A stretch of DNA of 19,863 nucleotides. Origin: Clostridium sp. CAG:557 (GTDB lineage: Bacteria > Bacillota > Clostridia > Oscillospirales > Acutalibacteraceae). The notes beneath the pieces were generated by a model. That model was not told the origin of the DNA and searched no databases. It saw nothing but the letters and a program-made list of their open reading frames with translations. This document shows, piece by piece, positions 1 through 9,199 of this stretch (its first letter is position 1; each line of letters starts with the position of its first letter). The position numbers were made by a program, and so were the translations under genes. The stretch lies in contig FR883860.1 of NCBI GenBank assembly GCA_000435275.1, forward strand, positions 30,685 through 50,547, in the 5' to 3' direction.

Positions 1-10
1 GTCCTGACAT
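1..10 (-). CDS. 5' end of an unknown gene running off the left edge
   Basis: Only the first three codons are inside the window (ATG TCA GGA, Met-Ser-Gly). The start is supported by a perfect AGGAGG at 24..19 on the minus strand, 8 nt before the ATG, and by a good promoter at 180..152. The product cannot be told from three residues. In related Clostridia, cell-division genes such as sepF or the PLP protein YggS often follow this HlyD-like gene, but that is only a guess from general knowledge. Confidence 0.55.
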
Positions 11-151
11 AATTTCAGCCTCCTAAAAATTTTATAATTAAATTCTAGCTCATAAAAGAGCAGACCTATCCGCAAAAAAAGTTTAATTACAATAAAATCA
101 AATATTTATGTAAATTAAAGACAATTTCAAAGATAAGAATTATATAATAAT

Positions 152-180
152 ATTATGACCAATTTTTCTTTCAATGTCAA
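152..180 (-). promoter_or_regulatory. sigma-A promoter for the left-edge gene
   Basis: On the minus strand, TTGACA (180..175) is separated by 17 nt from CATAAT (157..152), which matches the consensus at 11 of 12 positions. Transcription should start near 145, giving a leader of about 135 nt before the ATG at base 10. The leader holds a weak 4-bp hairpin (GCTC/GAGC, 48-61) and nothing else I recognise. No clear terminator separates this promoter from the upstream HlyD-like gene, so read-through is possible. Confidence 0.6.
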
Positions 181-251
181 TAAATAAACCTTGCATTTTA
201 TAAAAATATTTCAAAAATTTTTGTTCACTTTCACAGAATTATAACAATAAA

Positions 252-1541
252 CTAAACAAACTTGCCATCATAAAGATCCTTCCCTTTTACAACAATTTCA
301 TCATATTCTTTAATCGTACTCTCTGAAAATAACTTAGATTTATCCACATTAATATTACAAACAACATAATCATCGGCAGAAAAAATAATATCTATTTCTT
401 TAAAAGCAAGCTGCTTGCCATGCTTAACATAAACACCTTTTACGACTTTTTCCTCAAACTTTTCTTTCCCAGTCGTATCTTCAACAACAGTCCTGCTTAA
501 TTTTTTTTCATGGATAGCACTTTTATTTACCGAGATTCCTTTATACTCCGCAATATTGATTTTAACAGGTTCATTACGAATTGCTAAAATATTTTTGTCA
601 ACGTCATCACACTGAAAAACAACTGCTGCAGGAGAATTTTTATCAAACTGGTTAATAGCGATAACTTTAGCTTTTAACCTTTTTGCGCTAGCAAGTGGCA
701 TAAACAATTCTACATATTGGTCAACACTAAGTTGCAATGCATCACTTTTTTTCAAATTGCAAGCCACAAACCATTTAGAATTAGTAACTAATTTAGCCGA
801 ATTTTTATTATTTTTACGCAACAAATTATTTTTTAAAAGTGATTCTAGTCGTTCACTTGTTATATTAAGTACATCGTTATAATCAAAATCATGTTCATGC
901 CCATCCGTATTTCCGACAAAAAAACCTGACTCCTGAGCCAAAATTTTTTTTACACTACCGTTCATTTCTGAATTTATCTGCTTTAATTCATCATTAAGTT
1001 GATTAATTTTTTCTGATAAATTCAAATTTTGGCCCGCAACAATTTGTCTTTCATTCAGCAGATAAAGGATATCATCTCTTTTTTTAGCTAATTTATTAAA
1101 TTCATGATTACACACGTTTTTAATAAAGTCATTAAGTTCCAAATAAGCTTGTTGGTCAATAGAATTCGGACTAGAGGACAGTGCAAAGCCAAAATTTTTA
1201 AGATTTTCAAGCCGATTAATTTCATTTTTAATTGTTTCAGCTTTTTTGCTTAAAATTCCTTGGCTTTCCGATGAATAAACCATTGCAATAACGCCATTTT
1301 TTTCAATTTTATCTGCATCAGTTAAAGTAAAATTAACAAAACCAGACAAATCCTCATCAATGAGCTTTTCATCCCTAATAATATAAGCCTGCGCATCTAT
1401 GGAATCAAAAACTTGAATAATGCGTGCCGTTTCAGTTTTCATGCTCGGAAATATAGCCACGCATAAATGGTACATAACATAGACAAAAATTGTTCCTAAG
1501 AAAAACAATTTTACAAATTTTTTTACAACTTTTCCCGTCAT
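252..1541 (-). CDS. HlyD-like membrane-anchored adaptor protein
   Basis: This is a predicted single-pass inner-membrane protein of 429 residues with a HlyD/membrane-fusion layout. A short basic N-terminus is followed by one membrane segment at about residues 9-31. A coiled-coil-rich stretch (about 95-195) comes next, then a beta-rich region with an SGFFVGNTDG motif similar to that seen in Firmicute HlyD-like proteins. The frame is open to an ATG at 1550, but AAAGGA (1555..1550) lies 8 nt before the second ATG at 1541, so I start there. It lies 55 nt downstream of miaA and is probably the last gene of the miaB operon. No ABC or RND transporter partner is visible nearby, so a role in efflux or secretion is inferred from family only. 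It could instead be a structural envelope protein. Confidence 0.75.
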   Translation of the reverse strand: MTGKVVKKFVKLFFLGTIFVYVMYHLCVAIFPSMKTETARIIQVFDSIDAQAYIIRDEKLIDEDLSGFVNFTLTDADKIEKNGVIAMVYSSESQGILSKKAETIKNEINRLENLKNFGFALSSSPNSIDQQAYLELNDFIKNVCNHEFNKLAKKRDDILYLLNERQIVAGQNLNLSEKINQLNDELKQINSEMNGSVKKILAQESGFFVGNTDGHEHDFDYNDVLNITSERLESLLKNNLLRKNNKNSAKLVTNSKWFVACNLKKSDALQLSVDQYVELFMPLASAKRLKAKVIAINQFDKNSPAAVVFQCDDVDKNILAIRNEPVKINIAEYKGISVNKSAIHEKKLSRTVVEDTTGKEKFEEKVVKGVYVKHGKQLAFKEIDIIFSADDYVVCNINVDKSKLFSESTIKEYDEIVVKGKDLYDGKFV

Positions 1542-1596
1542 TCTCGGCATCCTTTTGAATTAATTTTCCAAAATAACATTATTTTATGATATTATA

Positions 1597-2538
1597 TCAC
1601 ATATTTTTTTGCTTTTCTATAGTTTTTGTGCAAAAATTTAAAATTTCTTTAAAGTTAATATAATCATCCACAAAAATCCAATTTATTCTAGCATCTTTTT
1701 TGAACCAAGTTAACTGCCTTTTTGCATATCTACGAGTCTGCCTTTTTAAATTTTCAACTACTTCATTTAAAGAACACTGATTTCTAAAATAAGGTATAAA
1801 TTCTTTGTAACAAATGGCATTCATCGCAGTCTTGCTACATTTAGAAGACAAAATTTTTTTTGCCTCATCAGCCAACCCTAAATCCATCATTTTGTCAACT
1901 CTTTTATTTATTTTGTCATACAAAATTTCTCTGTTTCGGTAAGTTAATCCGAACATTATTGGGTTATACGGCGAAATTATTTTTTTAGAGTCTTTAATAT
2001 GCTGAGTTATAGTAGTTCCAGTCATTCTATAAAATTCAATTGCACGGATAATTCTAATAACGTTGTGTGGATGAATTTTTTGAGCTGACTCTTTGTCAAA
2101 CTCAGAAAGTTCATCAATTAAAGACTCCACACCTTCATTTTTTAATCTTAAAAACAAATCTTCTCGTAATGTTGGGTCAAATTTTTGCTCAGTGAAACTG
2201 ATATTACTCAGTAAGGAATTTACATATAATCCTGTTCCACCTACAATAAAAGGTAATTTCCCCCGAGCATTCACTTCAAAAATACATTTCTTAGCTAGCT
2301 TTACATACTCCGCCACACTAAATTCATCATTTATATCCAAAAAATCAATTAAATAATGCGGAACACCAGACATTTCAGCTTTTGTAGGCTTAGCTGTGCC
2401 AATATTCATCTCTTTATAAGTTTGAATAGAATCGGCAGAAATAATTTCTCCATTTAGCTGTTTGGCAAGTTCTATTGACAGTTTAGTTTTTCCACAAGCT
2501 GTTGGTCCAACCACCGCGACAACATCTATTTTTTCCAT
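1597..2538 (-). CDS. miaA: tRNA dimethylallyltransferase MiaA
   Basis: It transfers the dimethylallyl group to A37 of tRNAs that read codons starting with U, giving i6A, the substrate of MiaB. The 313-residue length fits the family. Visible motifs are the P-loop GPTACGKT (11-18), DSIQTY (36-41) with the catalytic Asp, GGTGLY (100-105), and RQLTWFKKD near the C-terminus. The frame continues up to a TTG at 2571 inside the end of mutL, but that TTG has no ribosome binding site. The ATG at 2538 puts the P-loop at the usual distance from the N-terminus, so I use it. The ATG is 19 nt after the mutL stop (TGA, 2560..2558), with only a weak GGAT upstream, so translation may be coupled to mutL. Confidence 0.96.
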   Translation of the reverse strand: MEKIDVVAVVGPTACGKTKLSIELAKQLNGEIISADSIQTYKEMNIGTAKPTKAEMSGVPHYLIDFLDINDEFSVAEYVKLAKKCIFEVNARGKLPFIVGGTGLYVNSLLSNISFTEQKFDPTLREDLFLRLKNEGVESLIDELSEFDKESAQKIHPHNVIRIIRAIEFYRMTGTTITQHIKDSKKIISPYNPIMFGLTYRNREILYDKINKRVDKMMDLGLADEAKKILSSKCSKTAMNAICYKEFIPYFRNQCSLNEVVENLKRQTRRYAKRQLTWFKKDARINWIFVDDYINFKEILNFCTKTIEKQKNM

Positions 2539-2557
2539 AACACTTTTATCCAAATCA

Positions 2558-4549
2558 TCACACCCGGCCAAATCGTTTTTCGATATCGTGTTTTTTTACA
2601 GTTATAGCCACAGGCCTACCATGAGGGCAAAATCTAGGGTCTTCTTTAATTATTTTTTTTACGAGTGCCTGCATCTCTTCAAATTTTGACTCTTTCCCAG
2701 CTTTAATTGCAGCTCTGCAAGCAATATTTTCATAAAGCCATTCAACGTAATCGCTTTGAACTTTTTTTCTATGTTCCAAAATATAATTTGACATCTGAGT
2801 AACGATATCGCAAATGCAGACATTGTCAAGATATGAAGGTGCTGCACGTACAACAACTGCACCATTGCCAAAATCATCAATTTCGAACCCAGAGTTGGCA
2901 AATAAATCCATATTTTCAACAATTGCCATATGTTCGTCCTTGCTCAAAGAAACCACAACCGGCTCCAAAAACATTTGCGACAAAGGCGTTGTTTGCGTTG
3001 ATTTAAGTTCTTCATATATCATTCTTTCGTGCGCTGCGTGCTTATCAATAATAACCAATTCATCGCTATTTTTTTCAACAATGATATAGGTATTAAAAAC
3101 TTCGCCTTTAATTTTAAAATCAAAATCTTCTGAAATTAATAAAATTTGCTCAACTTTTTCTAAATCATTCTCAGTTTCAGCTGTATTTTTTTCAAGTAAA
3201 TTATCATTTTTTGTCAGCGTTTTAACTTCATTATTTATATGTTCAAAAATTAAAGGCTTTCCGTCACTACTAACTAGCTTTTTTTCAAAATTTAATTTTT
3301 TAGTATACCCATTTTCAAATTTTTTAGGCAAAAAGACTTTTGGCTCTTCATCTTTTGTCTTATCAACAATTTTTTTAATAGCATCAACTTGCTCAGACAA
3401 ATTTTTTTCAATTTTAGGTAAATCAATCTTACTTTCAAAATTTTTAATTTTATTATCTTTTTTCAACACATTAAAATCCGTAGCTTTCACAGTGCTATTC
3501 TTTGGTGTAAAGTTTGAAACATCTGAAACCATCTTATTTTCATTTTGCAAAACTGGCTTTTCACCTTTAACTAAAGCCGTTTTTACGCCATGATATATCG
3601 CATCAAAAATTGGTCTTTCATCAATAAATCGCACTTCAACTTTCGATGGATGCACGTTAACATCAATTGTGTCAAAAGGCAAACTTATATACATAACACA
3701 AGCTGGAAATTTTTGAACCATAATCGAACCTTTAAATGCCTCTTCTAGTGCAACCATAGCTGTCCGGCTTTTAACATATCGACCGTTTATAAAAAAATGT
3801 TGCATATTTCGTGAAGAACGCGGTGAAGTTGGCTTGCTAATAAAACCACCTAGTTTTATGCCATTTAATTTGTAATCAAGTTCCATCAACGATGAAAAAA
3901 ATTCTTTACCATATACTGCATAAATTGCCGAACCAACTTCTCCATTTCCTGGAGTGTTTAATTTCAATTTATTTTCTCGTATAAATTTAAATGCAATTTC
4001 CGGATGTGATAAAGCAATTCTATCTAAAACTTTTGCTATAGAACTACCTTCTGAACTGTCTTTTTTCAAAAACTTCATTCTTGCTGGAGTATTATAAAAC
4101 AAGTCTCGAACAATTATAGTAGTCCCCTGTGAGCAACCGCAGTCTTCAAATAAAGTTTCTTTTCCGCCCTCAATTTTATAATGAGTTCCAACTTCTTGAC
4201 CATTCGTCCGCGTCATAAGTTCAACTTTTGAAACCGCACAAACTGAAAAAAGAGCCTCTCCTCGAAAACCCAAAGTAGAAATATTATTAAGGTCATCTTC
4301 AAATTTAATCTTGCTCGTTGCATTGCGCAAAAAAGCATTTTTGACATCGTCTTGCTCAATTCCGCAACCATTGTCAGTAATGCGCATATAAGCAACTCCG
4401 CCATTTTTTACCTCTACAGTTATTTCCGTTGCACCCGCATCGATCGAATTTTCAACAAGCTCTTTTATAACAGAACTTGGACGTTCAACGACTTCACCCG
4501 CCGCAATTAATTCTGCAATATGCTTATCAAGAATATTTATTTTTGCCAT
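2558..4549 (-). CDS. mutL: DNA mismatch repair protein MutL (endonuclease type)
   Basis: MutL couples mismatch recognition by MutS to strand incision. At 663 residues it has the GHKL ATPase half: E30 and N34 in ELVENSIDAGA, DNGCG (59-63), and GFRGEAL (94-100). A Lys-rich, poorly conserved linker covers about 335-460. The C-terminal dimer domain carries DKHAAHERMIYE near 500, matching the endonuclease pattern D-x-HA-x2-E-x4-E with Lys in place of the usual Gln. ACRAAIKAG, CPHGRP and a C-terminal FGR motif are also present. A nicking MutL fits an organism without MutH. The start is ATG 4549, because AGAGGTG (4562..4556) lies 6 nt upstream; the GTG at 4558 is part of that binding site. The gap after mutS is only 17 nt. 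Confidence 0.97.
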   Translation of the reverse strand: MAKINILDKHIAELIAAGEVVERPSSVIKELVENSIDAGATEITVEVKNGGVAYMRITDNGCGIEQDDVKNAFLRNATSKIKFEDDLNNISTLGFRGEALFSVCAVSKVELMTRTNGQEVGTHYKIEGGKETLFEDCGCSQGTTIIVRDLFYNTPARMKFLKKDSSEGSSIAKVLDRIALSHPEIAFKFIRENKLKLNTPGNGEVGSAIYAVYGKEFFSSLMELDYKLNGIKLGGFISKPTSPRSSRNMQHFFINGRYVKSRTAMVALEEAFKGSIMVQKFPACVMYISLPFDTIDVNVHPSKVEVRFIDERPIFDAIYHGVKTALVKGEKPVLQNENKMVSDVSNFTPKNSTVKATDFNVLKKDNKIKNFESKIDLPKIEKNLSEQVDAIKKIVDKTKDEEPKVFLPKKFENGYTKKLNFEKKLVSSDGKPLIFEHINNEVKTLTKNDNLLEKNTAETENDLEKVEQILLISEDFDFKIKGEVFNTYIIVEKNSDELVIIDKHAAHERMIYEELKSTQTTPLSQMFLEPVVVSLSKDEHMAIVENMDLFANSGFEIDDFGNGAVVVRAAPSYLDNVCICDIVTQMSNYILEHRKKVQSDYVEWLYENIACRAAIKAGKESKFEEMQALVKKIIKEDPRFCPHGRPVAITVKKHDIEKRFGRV

Positions 4550-4566
4550 AATAATCACCTCTGTCG

Positions 4567-7176
4567 CTACTTTTTAAGCAAATTTACCATTTCAAAAAGC
4601 GTCCCCATTGCCTCAATTGGAGTAAGAGTGTTTACGTCTATTTTTTTCAATTTGTCTATAACTTCTTTCTGAGATTCATCAAAAATTTCTTTTTGCACAA
4701 AGGTTTTTGGTTCCATATCTATTGCTGTAGATTCCGTTATAGACGCTAAATTTTCACTTTCAATTTCTTTTAAAATAACCTTTGCACGCTCAATAATCCA
4801 CTCCGGCACACCAGCCAGTTTCGCAACTTCAATACCAAAACTATCATCAGTTCCACCACGAACAATTCTGCGTAAAAAAGTAATATCATCGCCACGTTTT
4901 TTTACTGCAATATTATAATTCTTAACTCCAGGCAATAAATTTTCAAGCTCAATTAATTCATGATAATGAGTGGCAAATAAGGTCTTTGCACCAAGTTTTT
5001 GTTTGTCCGCCACAAATTCAATAACCGCCCTGGCAATGCTCATACCATCAAAAGTAGAAGTGCCTCGGCCAATTTCATCCAAAATAATTAAACTATTCGA
5101 AGTTGCAGAGTTCATAATTTGAGCAACTTCCATCATTTCCACCATAAAAGTAGACTGCCCGCTAGCAAGGTCATCTGAAGCTCCAACACGTGTAAAAATA
5201 CTTTCAACTACCCCAACTTCCGCATACGAAGCCGGTACAAAACATCCAATTTGTGTCATTAAAACAATAATTGCAACCTGACGCATATATGTAGATTTAC
5301 CTGCCATGTTGGGGCCAGTAATCACCGAAATCATATTTTCGTTTGTATCTAAAACAACATCGTTAGGCACAAACAAAGATTCTTGCGTTAACGCCTCTAC
5401 AACTGGATGCCGAGAATCTTTCAAAACTATTTTATCCGTGTTGTTTACTATTGGTTTAATATACCTGTTTTCATAAGAAGTTATCGCAAAAGACAACAAA
5501 ACATCCAATTTTGCAATGGCTTTGGCAGTTTTTTGAATTCTATTTAAATTGTCTGCAACTTTTTTTCTAATTTCACAAAACAGTTCATACTCCAACTGAA
5601 CAGCTCTATCTTTTGCACCAAGAACTCTACCTTCAATTTCTTTAAGTTCCATTGTAATATATCTTTCGCAGTTAGAAAGTGTTTGTTTTCTAATATAATC
5701 AGCCGGAACTTTATTTTTAAATGAATTGGAGACTTCAATAAAATAGCCAAATACGCGATTGTACCCAATTTTAAGTTTTGGAATTCCTGTCTTTTCTTTT
5801 TCCTTCCGCTCCATTTCTGCCATTATGTCTCTACCACTTGACATATCTCCACGTAAAAGGTCAATCTCTGAGTCATACCCATGTTTTATAATCGAACCTT
5901 CTTTTACAGAAATCGGAGGCTCTTCTACAATAGCGGCATCAATCAAAGTTTCAATATCTATTAAACTATCTATATTATTATTTATTTCAACAAGAAGTTT
6001 CGATTTTGCACAAGATAAAACATCTTTAATCTCTGGTAATTTAGAAATAGTAAAGCATAAAGAACGCAATTCTCTGGCGTTGGCGGAACCATAAACGATT
6101 CGTGTCATCAATCTTTCCAGGTCATAAACACCGTTCAGCTGACCTTTTAAAGTGTCCATCAACACGATATCAGAATAAATTTCTTCAACGGCCGCTTGTC
6201 TTTTTAAAATCGCAGAAACATTAAGCAGAGGCTGTTCTATGTAAGTTTTTATAAGCCGCTTTCCCATAGCAGTTTTGGTTTTGTCCAGCACCCACAAGAG
6301 CGAGCCTTTTTTTTCTTTGTTTCGCATAGTTTCGGTCAATTCCAAATTTCTTCGAGTGGCAAGGTCCAGGCGCATAAACTGATTCTCGGAATAAACATCC
6401 AAAGTATTTATACGTTCCAGGCCCATTTTTTGAGTTTCTTTTAAATATTCGAACAAAATCGCCAAAGAAACAACAATTTCATCGCAGTCCGTTAAAGAAA
6501 GCTCATCCAAAGCTTTATTTTTAAATTGTTGCAAAACCACATTTTTATAAACGTCGAAGCTGTCATCAGAATTTTTAATTTCCACCGTACATTTAAGTTT
6601 ATCGCTGACAAACTGCTGAAAATTCTTAAATTTTTCTATATTTCCGCTCACAATAATTTCTCTGGGATTAAACTTTGACAATTCGTTAATAACTTTTCTA
6701 TCGATGTCCGCGCCAAAAAGTGAAGTCGCCGATAAATCCCCAGTAGAAACGTCACAAAAACAAATTCCAAAACTATGCTCACAAATATTAAGCGAACAAA
6801 TATAATTATTTTTAGATTCATCTAACATAGTCTCCTCGATGACCGTTCCAGGAGTAATGACTCTTGTAATGTCACGCTTAACAAGCCCCTTTGCAGAAGG
6901 GTCACTTAGTTGGTCGCAGATGGCTATTTTGTATCCCTTGTCAACAAGCCTGGCGATATAGCTTTCGCAGCTGTGATAAGGCACTCCACACATCGGTGCA
7001 CGTTTTTCCAAACCACAATCTCGCCCAGTAAGAGTAAGTTCCAGTTCTTTTGACACCAAAATAGCATCGTCGAAGAACATCTCATAAAAATCGCCCAACC
7101 TAAAAAATAAAATCGAATCTTTGCAGCGTTCTTTCAACTCAAAATATTGTCGCATCATAGGTGATAATTCAGCCAA
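4567..7176 (-). CDS. mutS: DNA mismatch repair protein MutS
   Basis: MutS recognises mismatches and small loops and recruits MutL. The 869-residue length is normal for MutS1. The mismatch-reading F-x-E motif is GDFYEMF (F30, E32). The C-terminal ABC-type ATPase has Walker A GPNMAGKST at about 618-626, Walker B LIILDEIGRGTSTFDG, and ATHYHEL. The start codon is TTG at 7176, supported by AGGAGG (7190..7185) with 8 nt spacing. The first in-frame ATG (7158) is 26 nt from that site and would remove only six residues. It follows the YlbF/YmcA-family gene by 47 nt and precedes mutL by 17 nt in one operon. Confidence 0.98.
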   Translation of the reverse strand: MAELSPMMRQYFELKERCKDSILFFRLGDFYEMFFDDAILVSKELELTLTGRDCGLEKRAPMCGVPYHSCESYIARLVDKGYKIAICDQLSDPSAKGLVKRDITRVITPGTVIEETMLDESKNNYICSLNICEHSFGICFCDVSTGDLSATSLFGADIDRKVINELSKFNPREIIVSGNIEKFKNFQQFVSDKLKCTVEIKNSDDSFDVYKNVVLQQFKNKALDELSLTDCDEIVVSLAILFEYLKETQKMGLERINTLDVYSENQFMRLDLATRRNLELTETMRNKEKKGSLLWVLDKTKTAMGKRLIKTYIEQPLLNVSAILKRQAAVEEIYSDIVLMDTLKGQLNGVYDLERLMTRIVYGSANARELRSLCFTISKLPEIKDVLSCAKSKLLVEINNNIDSLIDIETLIDAAIVEEPPISVKEGSIIKHGYDSEIDLLRGDMSSGRDIMAEMERKEKEKTGIPKLKIGYNRVFGYFIEVSNSFKNKVPADYIRKQTLSNCERYITMELKEIEGRVLGAKDRAVQLEYELFCEIRKKVADNLNRIQKTAKAIAKLDVLLSFAITSYENRYIKPIVNNTDKIVLKDSRHPVVEALTQESLFVPNDVVLDTNENMISVITGPNMAGKSTYMRQVAIIVLMTQIGCFVPASYAEVGVVESIFTRVGASDDLASGQSTFMVEMMEVAQIMNSATSNSLIILDEIGRGTSTFDGMSIARAVIEFVADKQKLGAKTLFATHYHELIELENLLPGVKNYNIAVKKRGDDITFLRRIVRGGTDDSFGIEVAKLAGVPEWIIERAKVILKEIESENLASITESTAIDMEPKTFVQKEIFDESQKEVIDKLKKIDVNTLTPIEAMGTLFEMVNLLKK

Positions 7177-7223
7177 TTTTACGTCCTCCTTTTTAATAAA
7201 TCAAATAAAAAAGCAAAAATTTT

Positions 7224-7631
7224 TTAATGACAACCTGCGCAGCCAGAGCAATTTCCGCTGCACTCAGATTTCAAAACATCAACCGTTCGAGGGTTTTCGC
7301 CATTAGCGCAACCTACAATAATCGCATTAATTCGCCGCATAAGTTCATCAAAATCCGCTTTTGCACGATTATAATTAATCATATTTTCATTTTTCATAAT
7401 TTCATTGTAACATTTTTGCAAATCTTCATTTAATAGCCTTATTTTTTCATCGTCATGCGTAGATTTAGAAAGTTCATTGCTAACATTTATACGTTTTAAA
7501 TTAAACTCGTTTATTAAAGTTTGCAAATTTTCGTCGCTATCATTAACCTGAGATGCAATTTTAAGATTTAAATATCTCTCATCTTCCTGAATTTTGGCGC
7601 CTAATTCGCGTGCCAATTCAATAATATCCAC
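7224..7631 (-). CDS. YlbF/YmcA family (Com_YlbF) protein with Cys-rich tail
   Basis: This is a small helical protein of 135 residues. The N-terminus (IIELARELGAKIQEDERYL) and the coiled, charged middle match the YlbF/YmcA family. In Bacillus these proteins form a complex with YaaT (RicA/F/T) that binds [4Fe-4S] clusters and steers RNase Y, biofilm formation and competence. The locus, between miaB and mutS, is that of B. subtilis ymcA. The tail, however, has C124, C128, C131, C134 and H135 (spacing C-x3-C-x2-C-x2-C-H), which resembles what I recall of the YlbF C-terminus. The GTG start is supported by AGGAGG (7646..7641) 9 nt upstream. It lies 18 nt after the miaB stop. Iron-sulfur binding is inferred from the tail. 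Confidence 0.85.
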   Translation of the reverse strand: MDIIELARELGAKIQEDERYLNLKIASQVNDSDENLQTLINEFNLKRINVSNELSKSTHDDEKIRLLNEDLQKCYNEIMKNENMINYNRAKADFDELMRRINAIIVGCANGENPRTVDVLKSECSGNCSGCAGCH

Positions 7632-7649
7632 AATAATAGTCCTCCTTTT

Positions 7650-9065
7650 TTACAAAACTGAAATCAATTTACCTTTTAAAAACCAATTTTGTGTATCAAC
7701 AATATCAACCATAGCAAATTTTCCAATTAAGTTTTCATTTCCGGCTAAATCCACGATAATATTTCCTTGCGTTCTCGCCGTCAAATAACCTGGTTTTGTT
7801 GACTTTCCTTCAATTAAAACTTTAATTGTTTTTCTCACATATTTTTTACATTGTTGTTCTGTCAAATTGTTTTGAACCTGCAAAAGTTCTTTAAACCAAG
7901 CCGATTTTTCTTTTTCAGAAATAGGGTCTTCCATTTTAGCTGCCGGGGTACCCACTCTTTTTGAATAAATAAAAGTGAAAAGCGATGTAAACCCAACTTC
8001 TTTTATAAGGCTTAATGTTTCACAAAAATCGTCATAAGTTTCGCCAGGAAACCCTACAATAACATCACTTGTTAAAGAAATATCCGGTATTTTTTCTTTT
8101 ATATAAGCAACAATTTCCAAATATTTTTCTCGAGTGTATCGGCGATTCATTTTCGTTAAAATTTTATTGCTCCCAGACTGAAAAGGTAAGTGTAAGTGAT
8201 GGCAAATATGTTTTCCTTGCGCCATAACATCAATCAATTCTTTTGTGGCATCTTTTGGATGAGAAGTCATAAACCTAAGCCAGTAACCTCCAGAAATATT
8301 ATCTACACGTTTTAAAAGCTGTGCAAAATTTATGTTTTCATTAAGCGTTTTTCCATAAGAATTCACGTTTTGCCCCAGAAGAGTAATATCCTTATAGCCT
8401 TCGCTCACAATTTGAGAAATTTCATTCAAAATTGCACCAGAGTCACGACTTTTTTCTCGTCCACGAACATACGGTACAACGCAATAAGAGCAAAAATTAT
8501 TACAACCGTACATTATCGGTAAAAAGGCTTTCAAACTACCCTCTCTCTTAATTGGTAAGCCCTCATGAATCAAATCATCATTAATATCTCTCTTAAATAT
8601 ACGTTTTTTTTCAGTTAAAACTTCATAAATAAACTTTGGAAACATATGTAAAGAATTTGTGCCGAAAACCAGATCTACAAAAGGAAAGCTCAACTTTATC
8701 TTATCAGCAATATGTTGCTGTTCCATCATGCAGCCACATAGTGCAATTATCAAACTCGGATTTTTCTTCTTTAAAGATTTAAGTGCACCAACATTGCCAA
8801 AAACTCTGTCTTCTGCATTTTCACGTACGGCACAAGTATTAAAAACAATAATATCCGCGTTTTCACAAGAATTTGCAAAATCGCACCCCATAGCCGAGAG
8901 CATTCCTTTTAATTTTTCCGAATCAGAAGCATTCTGTTGACATCCATAAGTTCTAACAAAAGCCCTTGGTACATGAGAAGTTATTCTTTGATGCAACAAG
9001 TTTTTCATTAAATCAAAATATTTTTCAAAATCGTTTAAAAAAAGATTTTCTTTAGCATTTTCCAA
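7650..9065 (-). CDS. miaB: tRNA-2-methylthio-N6-dimethylallyladenosine synthase MiaB
   Basis: This radical-SAM methylthiotransferase converts i6A37 to ms2i6A37, acting after MiaA, which is encoded in the same operon. It is 471 residues from the start chosen here. The N-terminal auxiliary-cluster cysteines are C42 (YGCQQN), C78 (NTCAVRE) and C112 (CGCMM). The SAM cluster is C188-x3-C192-x2-C195 (CNNFCSYC). A TRAM-like C-terminal domain follows. The frame reaches an ATG at 9095, but AGGAGG (9077..9072) lies inside that extension, 6 nt before a TTG at 9065, and the proposed transcription start is close to 9093. The TTG is therefore the likely start. It is the first gene of the miaB-mutS-mutL-miaA operon. 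Confidence 0.96.
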   Translation of the reverse strand: MENAKENLFLNDFEKYFDLMKNLLHQRITSHVPRAFVRTYGCQQNASDSEKLKGMLSAMGCDFANSCENADIIVFNTCAVRENAEDRVFGNVGALKSLKKKNPSLIIALCGCMMEQQHIADKIKLSFPFVDLVFGTNSLHMFPKFIYEVLTEKKRIFKRDINDDLIHEGLPIKREGSLKAFLPIMYGCNNFCSYCVVPYVRGREKSRDSGAILNEISQIVSEGYKDITLLGQNVNSYGKTLNENINFAQLLKRVDNISGGYWLRFMTSHPKDATKELIDVMAQGKHICHHLHLPFQSGSNKILTKMNRRYTREKYLEIVAYIKEKIPDISLTSDVIVGFPGETYDDFCETLSLIKEVGFTSLFTFIYSKRVGTPAAKMEDPISEKEKSAWFKELLQVQNNLTEQQCKKYVRKTIKVLIEGKSTKPGYLTARTQGNIIVDLAGNENLIGKFAMVDIVDTQNWFLKGKLISVL

Positions 9066-9099
9066 TATTATCCTCCTTTTGATGACAATGTTCATATAT

Positions 9100-9128
9100 A
9101 TTTTAACATTTTTTTATAAATTTTTCAA
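9100..9128 (-). promoter_or_regulatory. promoter of the miaB-mutSL-miaA operon
   Basis: On the minus strand, TTGAAA (9128..9123) is 17 nt from TAAAAT (9105..9100), a match at 10 of 12 positions. Transcription would begin near 9093, giving a leader of about 28 nt before the TTG start of miaB. The rest of 9130-9200 is AT-rich and holds no gene that I can see. Confidence 0.6.
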
Positions 9129-9199
9129 CGGATAAAATAAATTATCCAAAAGCTTTCAATGAAGTTTATCACCCTCTACAATAAAATTTTAATTAAACC

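Noticed and set aside
48..61. Small hairpin GCTC/GAGC in the left leader
   Set aside because: Only 4 bp with no T-run; too weak to call a terminator or riboswitch.
212..223. Perfect palindrome CAAAAATTTTTG after the HlyD-like gene
   Set aside because: No loop and only AT pairs inside; expected by chance in such AT-rich DNA, so not called as a terminator or operator.
2539..2571. TTG start for miaA overlapping the end of mutL
   Set aside because: No ribosome binding site, and it would add 11 residues not expected before the P-loop.
2093..3089. Plus-strand open frames opposite miaA and mutL
   Set aside because: They lie wholly within well-recognised genes on the other strand, have no family motifs and no convincing ribosome binding sites.
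9066..9095. Upstream ATG giving miaB ten more residues
   Set aside because: No ribosome binding site lies before it, the AGGAGG for the TTG at 9065 is inside this stretch, and the predicted transcription start is close to 9093.
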